A stretch of DNA of 9,349 nucleotides, taken from the NCBI GenBank assembly GCA_947624635.1, contig CANQLF010000026.1, positions 1 through 9,349 on the forward strand, written 5' to 3'. The position numbers and the translations under genes were made by a program. Below, piece by piece: positions 6,043-9,349 of this stretch. The DNA comes from an uncultured Bacilli bacterium. Its GTDB lineage: Bacteria > Bacillota_I > Bacilli_A > RF39 > UBA660. Position 1 is the stretch's first letter. Each line of letters begins with the position of its first letter. The notes beneath the pieces were generated by a model, which made no database searches, was not told the DNA's origin, and saw only the letters and a program-made list of their open reading frames with translations.

Positions 6043-6900
6043 ATGAAGGTTTATATGTTTCACTATGTTGAAAAAAATTTCCCATACTATCATTTTGACA
6101 AAGATTTATTTGAAAAAAAGTTAGTTGAAATAATTAAAAACAATAAAATAATTTCCTTAAAAGATTTGGATAATGCTATTACTAATAACAAAATTCTAGA
6201 TGACAACTATGTTATGTTAACCTTTGATGATGGAACAAAAGATCACTATTGTTATGTAAGTAAAATTTTAAATAAATATGGGTGCTCTGGATTATTTTTT
6301 ATAACCTCTAGTATTTTTGATAATAAAGTATTAAATATTCAGATATTACATAAACTTTTATCTCTTAATAAATTTGATGAAATGTATGATATATTACTAA
6401 GTGAATTAAATAAAATTAATTATCCTATAGATAATATAAATATTAAAAGTACCTTTGACGATAAAAAAGTAGCAGTTTTTAAACAATTGTTACAATACAA
6501 ATTACCAATTGAAATAAGAGATAAAATCCTTAAAATTCTAATAGCCAAATATAATATTTCATCAGACTGTAATGATTACTATATAAATATAGAACAATTA
6601 AAAGAAATGAAACAAAATGGAATGTATATTGGACTACATACTAGATCTCATCCTAATTTGGCATTACTTAATTATGAAGAGCAATTAGAAGAAATTTATA
6701 GTAATTTATTAGTGCTAAAAAATAATGATTTAGTTGATGATAAGCTTCTATCTTTAGCTTATCCTTATGGATGTTATAATAGTGATACAATAAAAATTTT
6801 AAAAAAGTTAAACATTAAATATGCTTTTAAAGTTTCTACTGATAATAGTGAAAATCTTTTTGAAATTAATAGGATTGATTGTAACGTATTAAAGAGGTGA
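6043..6900 (+). CDS. NodB-fold polysaccharide deacetylase family protein (CE4-like)
   Basis: The protein has 285 residues from ATG 6043. CE4 enzymes remove N- or O-acetyl groups from sugars using a metal held by Asp-His-His. All three main motifs are intact: TFDDG (60-64, with the base and metal Asp), HTRSH (199-203, the two metal His) and AYPYG (239-243). An insert of about 130 residues separates the first two motifs, longer than in compact NodB domains. There is no signal peptide or membrane helix, unlike peptidoglycan or capsule deacetylases that work outside the cell, so the substrate is probably a cytosolic sugar, sugar nucleotide or lipid-linked glycan on the inner leaflet. It sits between neuA and neuB with gaps of five and seven bases, strongly suggesting that it acts on a nonulosonate or its precursor. 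De-N-acetylation of a nonulosonate is one possibility. The family is secure; the substrate is inferred. Confidence 0.82.
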   Translation: MKVYMFHYVEKNFPYYHFDKDLFEKKLVEIIKNNKIISLKDLDNAITNNKILDDNYVMLTFDDGTKDHYCYVSKILNKYGCSGLFFITSSIFDNKVLNIQILHKLLSLNKFDEMYDILLSELNKINYPIDNINIKSTFDDKKVAVFKQLLQYKLPIEIRDKILKILIAKYNISSDCNDYYINIEQLKEMKQNGMYIGLHTRSHPNLALLNYEEQLEEIYSNLLVLKNNDLVDDKLLSLAYPYGCYNSDTIKILKKLNIKYAFKVSTDNSENLFEINRIDCNVLKR

Positions 6901-6907
6901 CGAAAAT

Positions 6908-7957
6908 ATGAATAATTATATAAAAATTTCTGGCAGGAAAATAGGAAAGGATTTTTTGCCAGTAGTCATTGCAGAAATTGGTATAAATCATAATGGAAGT
7001 TTAAAAGTGGCAAAAGAAATGGTAGATGCTGCTTATGAAGCAGGTGCGGAAATTGTCAAACATCAAACTCATATAGTAGAAGATGAAATGAGCACAGCAG
7101 CAAAAAAGGTTATTCCTGGAAATGCTGATATATCAATTTATGAAATCATGGAAAAAGCAGCATTAAATGAAGAGGATGAAACTGAACTAAAAAATTATGT
7201 TGAATCAAAAGGTATGATTTTTTTAAGTACACCATTTTCTCGTGCTGCAGCAGATAGACTTGAAAGAATGGACGTTAAAGCATATAAAATAGGTTCTGGA
7301 GAATGTAATAATTATCCATTAATAGAACATATAGCAAAATTTGGTAAGCCTATGATTATATCAACAGGCATGAACAATATAGAAAGCATTAAAAAAACTG
7401 TAGAAATAGTTGAAAAATATAATGTTCCATATGCATTACTTCATACAACTAATTTATATCCTACAAAATTTGAACAAGTTAGATTAGGAGCAATGATGGA
7501 ATTAAAAGAAAATTTTCCAAATGCAGTATATGGATTATCAGATCATACAGTAAACAATAATTCTTGTTTAGCTGCAGTTGCACTTGGTGCATCAATTGTA
7601 GAAAGACATTTTACTGATACAAAGGATAGAGTTGGTCCTGATATTGTATGTTCAATGGATAAAAATGAATTAAAAGAATTAATAGAAGGAACAAAACAAA
7701 TTCACAAAATGTTAGGTGGTAAAAAAGAAGCTTTAAAAGAAGAACAAGTTACAATAGATTTTGCATTTGCTACAGTTGTAACTATTAAATCAATAAAAAA
7801 AGGAGAAAAATTAACAGAAGATAATATCTGGGTAAAAAGACCAGGAAACGTTGGAATTTTAGCAGAAGAATATAATAAACTACTTGGGATGAGGACGAAA
7901 TGCAATATTAAAAATGATACACATATAACTTGGGATATGATTGAAGAAGATATATAA
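6908..7957 (+). CDS. neuB: N-acetylneuraminate synthase, meningococcal type
   Basis: NeuB condenses ManNAc with phosphoenolpyruvate to give N-acetylneuraminate. At 349 residues it has the same length as Neisseria meningitidis NeuB and shares long stretches with it as I recall that sequence: VKHQTHIVEDEMS (50-62), STPFSRAAADRL (107-118), KIGSGECNNYPLIE (127-140), the GLSDHT segment (209-214) and KRPGN (310-314). Expected active-site residues are present: Glu23, Asn182 and Tyr184, metal ligands His213 and His234, and the antifreeze-like (SAF) domain Arg311, which reaches the partner active site in the dimer. Domains are a TIM barrel (about 15-280) and SAF (about 288-349). AGAGGTGA (6892-6899) gives a strong SD overlapping the deacetylase stop. 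This subtype favours Neu5Ac over legionaminate or pseudaminate, but relatives act on other hexosamines. G+C is somewhat higher than in the surrounding unrecognised genes, which may only reflect protein conservation. Confidence 0.92.
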   Translation: MNNYIKISGRKIGKDFLPVVIAEIGINHNGSLKVAKEMVDAAYEAGAEIVKHQTHIVEDEMSTAAKKVIPGNADISIYEIMEKAALNEEDETELKNYVESKGMIFLSTPFSRAAADRLERMDVKAYKIGSGECNNYPLIEHIAKFGKPMIISTGMNNIESIKKTVEIVEKYNVPYALLHTTNLYPTKFEQVRLGAMMELKENFPNAVYGLSDHTVNNNSCLAAVALGASIVERHFTDTKDRVGPDIVCSMDKNELKELIEGTKQIHKMLGGKKEALKEEQVTIDFAFATVVTIKSIKKGEKLTEDNIWVKRPGNVGILAEEYNKLLGMRTKCNIKNDTHITWDMIEEDI

Positions 7958-7984
7958 TAATAAAATTAATTTTAGGAGGTTAAT

Positions 7985-8494
7985 ATGCTTTGCTTAGGAA
8001 TTTTATGGAATAGTGTAATAGATTATAAAAACGATGTATTGCAAGATATTGAAAAATATGCGACAATTATAAAATGTATATCACTTGATTTAAAGGAAGA
8101 CTACGAACAATTTGTTAGAGATATATATAATCAAGATGACATTGCAAAATGGAAAGTAGATAAAAAAATTGAGACTATGTTTAAATCAACTAATAGTAGA
8201 AAAGTATTAGCTTTAATTATGGATATAGAAACAAATACTTCTTATTATCACAAATTAAAGAAAAGAATGGTTTATACTAATTTAGAACAGATGAAAATAG
8301 ATATTAGAGAAAAATATAGTAAATATATACCATACTATTTTTTCGATAATGTATTTCATGTTACAGATGATGAAAAAGAATTTCAATTGGATTATAAAGT
8401 TCTTCAAAAATATAATATTGGAAAATATAAGATTGTAGATGAAGATGAAAAAAGAAATAGTAAGGTTAAAATTAAAAAATATGATATTAAGTGA
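7985..8494 (+). CDS. Unrecognised 169-residue protein of the nonulosonate locus
   Basis: I do not recognise a named family. It has a consensus SD, AGGAGG (7974-7979), five bases before the ATG, so it is certainly a translated gene. It follows neuB after 27 bases and overlaps the radical SAM gene by 14. Visible features are an opening LGILWNSVIDY (4-14), an acidic patch DLKEDYEQFVRDIY (35-48), a central hydrophobic strand VLALIMDI (74-81), and an aromatic block YYFFDNVFHVTDDE (117-130) whose His125, Asp128 and Asp129 could be catalytic or metal-binding. The C-terminus is lysine-rich and probably unstructured. There is no signal peptide or membrane segment. I have an impression of similar short proteins in capsule loci with an xxH(S/T)D pattern, but cannot name a function. 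A nucleotide- or sugar-phosphate-handling enzyme is one possibility. Confidence 0.7.
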   Translation: MLCLGILWNSVIDYKNDVLQDIEKYATIIKCISLDLKEDYEQFVRDIYNQDDIAKWKVDKKIETMFKSTNSRKVLALIMDIETNTSYYHKLKKRMVYTNLEQMKIDIREKYSKYIPYYFFDNVFHVTDDEKEFQLDYKVLQKYNIGKYKIVDEDEKRNSKVKIKKYDIK

Positions 8495-9349
8495 CAGAAT
8501 TAAAGATAATTTTGTAAATAAAGATACTTCATTACATATAAATTTTCCAAAAAAGAACCTATTAATTGAAATAACAAATTTTTGTAATAATAAATGTATT
8601 TTTTGTTATAATCATTGTATGAAAAGAAAAAAAACATTTATTGATGAAGAATTATGTATGAATATTCTTAAAGATGCATTTAATAGTGGTTGTCGCGAAG
8701 TTGGATTTTATGCTACTGGTGAACCGTTATTGAATAAACAATTAAATAAATATATCAGCTATGCTAAAAATTTAGGCTATGAATATATATATATAACAAC
8801 TAATGGAATACTTGCTGATATTGATACTGTGAAAAAATTATATAATGCAGGACTTAATAGTATAAAATTTAGTATTAATGCAATAAATAAGGAAGATTAT
8901 ATTTTTGTACATGGTACAGATAATTTTGAAAAGGTAATGAAGAACCTTGAAGATGTATATAACTGGAAAAAATGTGAAAATGTAAACATTAAAGTTTATG
9001 TATCATATATAGCTACAAAATATACTTATGATAAAAATAAAATAAAACTATTATTTAATGATAAATGTGATGAAATAGTAATTATGAATGCCATAAATCA
9101 GGGTGGTTTAATTCCAGATATAAAAGATAAATTATCGGTTGATCCAAAAGTAAAACTAGATAATAAATTTAATTTGCCATGTAACTATCCGTTTAATTCT
9201 ATAATAGTAACAGTTGAGGGTTATTTAACAGCATGTTGTATGGATTTTGAAAACTTATTGGCTTATGCTGATTTAACAAAAGAAAATATAAAAGAAGCTT
9301 TTAATAATGAATATATAATGAAACTTAGGGAAAAACACATCAATGGTAA
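8481..9349 (+). CDS. Radical SAM protein with SPASM-like C-terminal region (partial, runs off the window)
   Basis: From ATG 8481 an open frame of 289 codons continues to the end of the window without a stop. The radical SAM cluster motif CNNKCIFC gives Cys35, Cys39 and Cys42 (CxxxCxxC), which bind a 4Fe-4S cluster that cleaves S-adenosylmethionine. ATGEPLL (78-84) corresponds to the GGEP-type SAM-binding motif and TTNG (106-109) to a core strand. A later LPCNYPFNSIIV segment (232-243) with CC (252-253) and a following loop resembles the start of a SPASM/twitch auxiliary-cluster region, as in CPxPFxxxxVxxDGxVxxCC proteins. The start overlaps the preceding gene by 14 bases. The SD is weak, so translational coupling is likely. 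Such proteins in glycan loci can act as sugar or peptide modifying enzymes, for example in dehydration, epimerisation or methylthiolation. The substrate here is unknown. Confidence 0.85.
   Translation, partial: MILSDRIKDNFVNKDTSLHINFPKKNLLIEITNFCNNKCIFCYNHCMKRKKTFIDEELCMNILKDAFNSGCREVGFYATGEPLLNKQLNKYISYAKNLGYEYIYITTNGILADIDTVKKLYNAGLNSIKFSINAINKEDYIFVHGTDNFEKVMKNLEDVYNWKKCENVNIKVYVSYIATKYTYDKNKIKLLFNDKCDEIVIMNAINQGGLIPDIKDKLSVDPKVKLDNKFNLPCNYPFNSIIVTVEGYLTACCMDFENLLAYADLTKENIKEAFNNEYIMKLREKHING

Noticed and set aside
5860..6093. Antisense reading frame of 77 codons
   Set aside because: It overlaps the conserved 3' end of neuA and the start of the deacetylase gene. Its hydrophobic translation is a by-product of A+T-rich codons.
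7702..7905. Antisense reading frame of 67 codons
   Set aside because: It is contained in neuB, whose sequence is highly conserved in the + frame.
8783..8795. Alternating AT tract of 13 bases
   Set aside because: It is coding sequence for alternating Tyr and Ile in the radical SAM protein and too short to call a microsatellite.

Overview
The window is almost entirely low-G+C DNA with closely packed genes, all on the + strand. Strong Shine-Dalgarno (SD) sequences precede most starts (AGGAG, GGGGGAG, AGGAGG). TGA is used as a stop and TGG for tryptophan, so the code is the standard bacterial one, not the Mycoplasma one. This fits an A+T-rich Gram-positive of the Bacillota (clostridial or erysipelotrichial type). 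Fusobacteria or Brachyspira-like spirochaetes cannot be excluded from the sequence alone.

The first ~153 bases are different. They are near 50% G+C by hand count over 61-153 and encode a signal peptide followed by the start of what looks like a Bacteroidota (flavobacterial-type) lectin-like secreted protein. That reading frame is cut off at about 153-161, where the A+T-rich DNA begins. This is either a contig chimera or a real recombination edge, and it removes whatever lay upstream of the first operon gene.

Block 1 (175-4689) encodes a chloramphenicol-acetyltransferase-fold acyltransferase, an alpha/beta hydrolase, a 653-residue fusion of a PfkB sugar kinase with a SIS phosphosugar-binding domain, and a PHP-domain phosphoesterase that starts with TTG. 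A 186-base spacer (4690-4875) follows.

Block 2 (4876-9349, running off the window) encodes a ParB/sulfiredoxin-fold protein, a CMP-nonulosonate (NeuA-type) cytidylyltransferase, a NodB polysaccharide-deacetylase-family protein, an N-acetylneuraminate synthase (NeuB) close to the meningococcal type, an unrecognised 169-residue protein, and the first 289 codons of a radical SAM/SPASM-type protein.

The clear biochemical core is neuA plus neuB: condensation of a hexosamine such as ManNAc with phosphoenolpyruvate, then CMP activation of the nine-carbon acid. The rest looks like an accessory glycan locus around that core, with candidate steps for phosphorylation/isomerisation, phosphate removal, O-acylation and its removal, and N-deacetylation. 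No neuC epimerase, sialyltransferase, other glycosyltransferase, flippase or transporter lies in the window, so the locus must continue beyond it. The linkage of block 1 to the nonulosonate pathway is inferred from position only.
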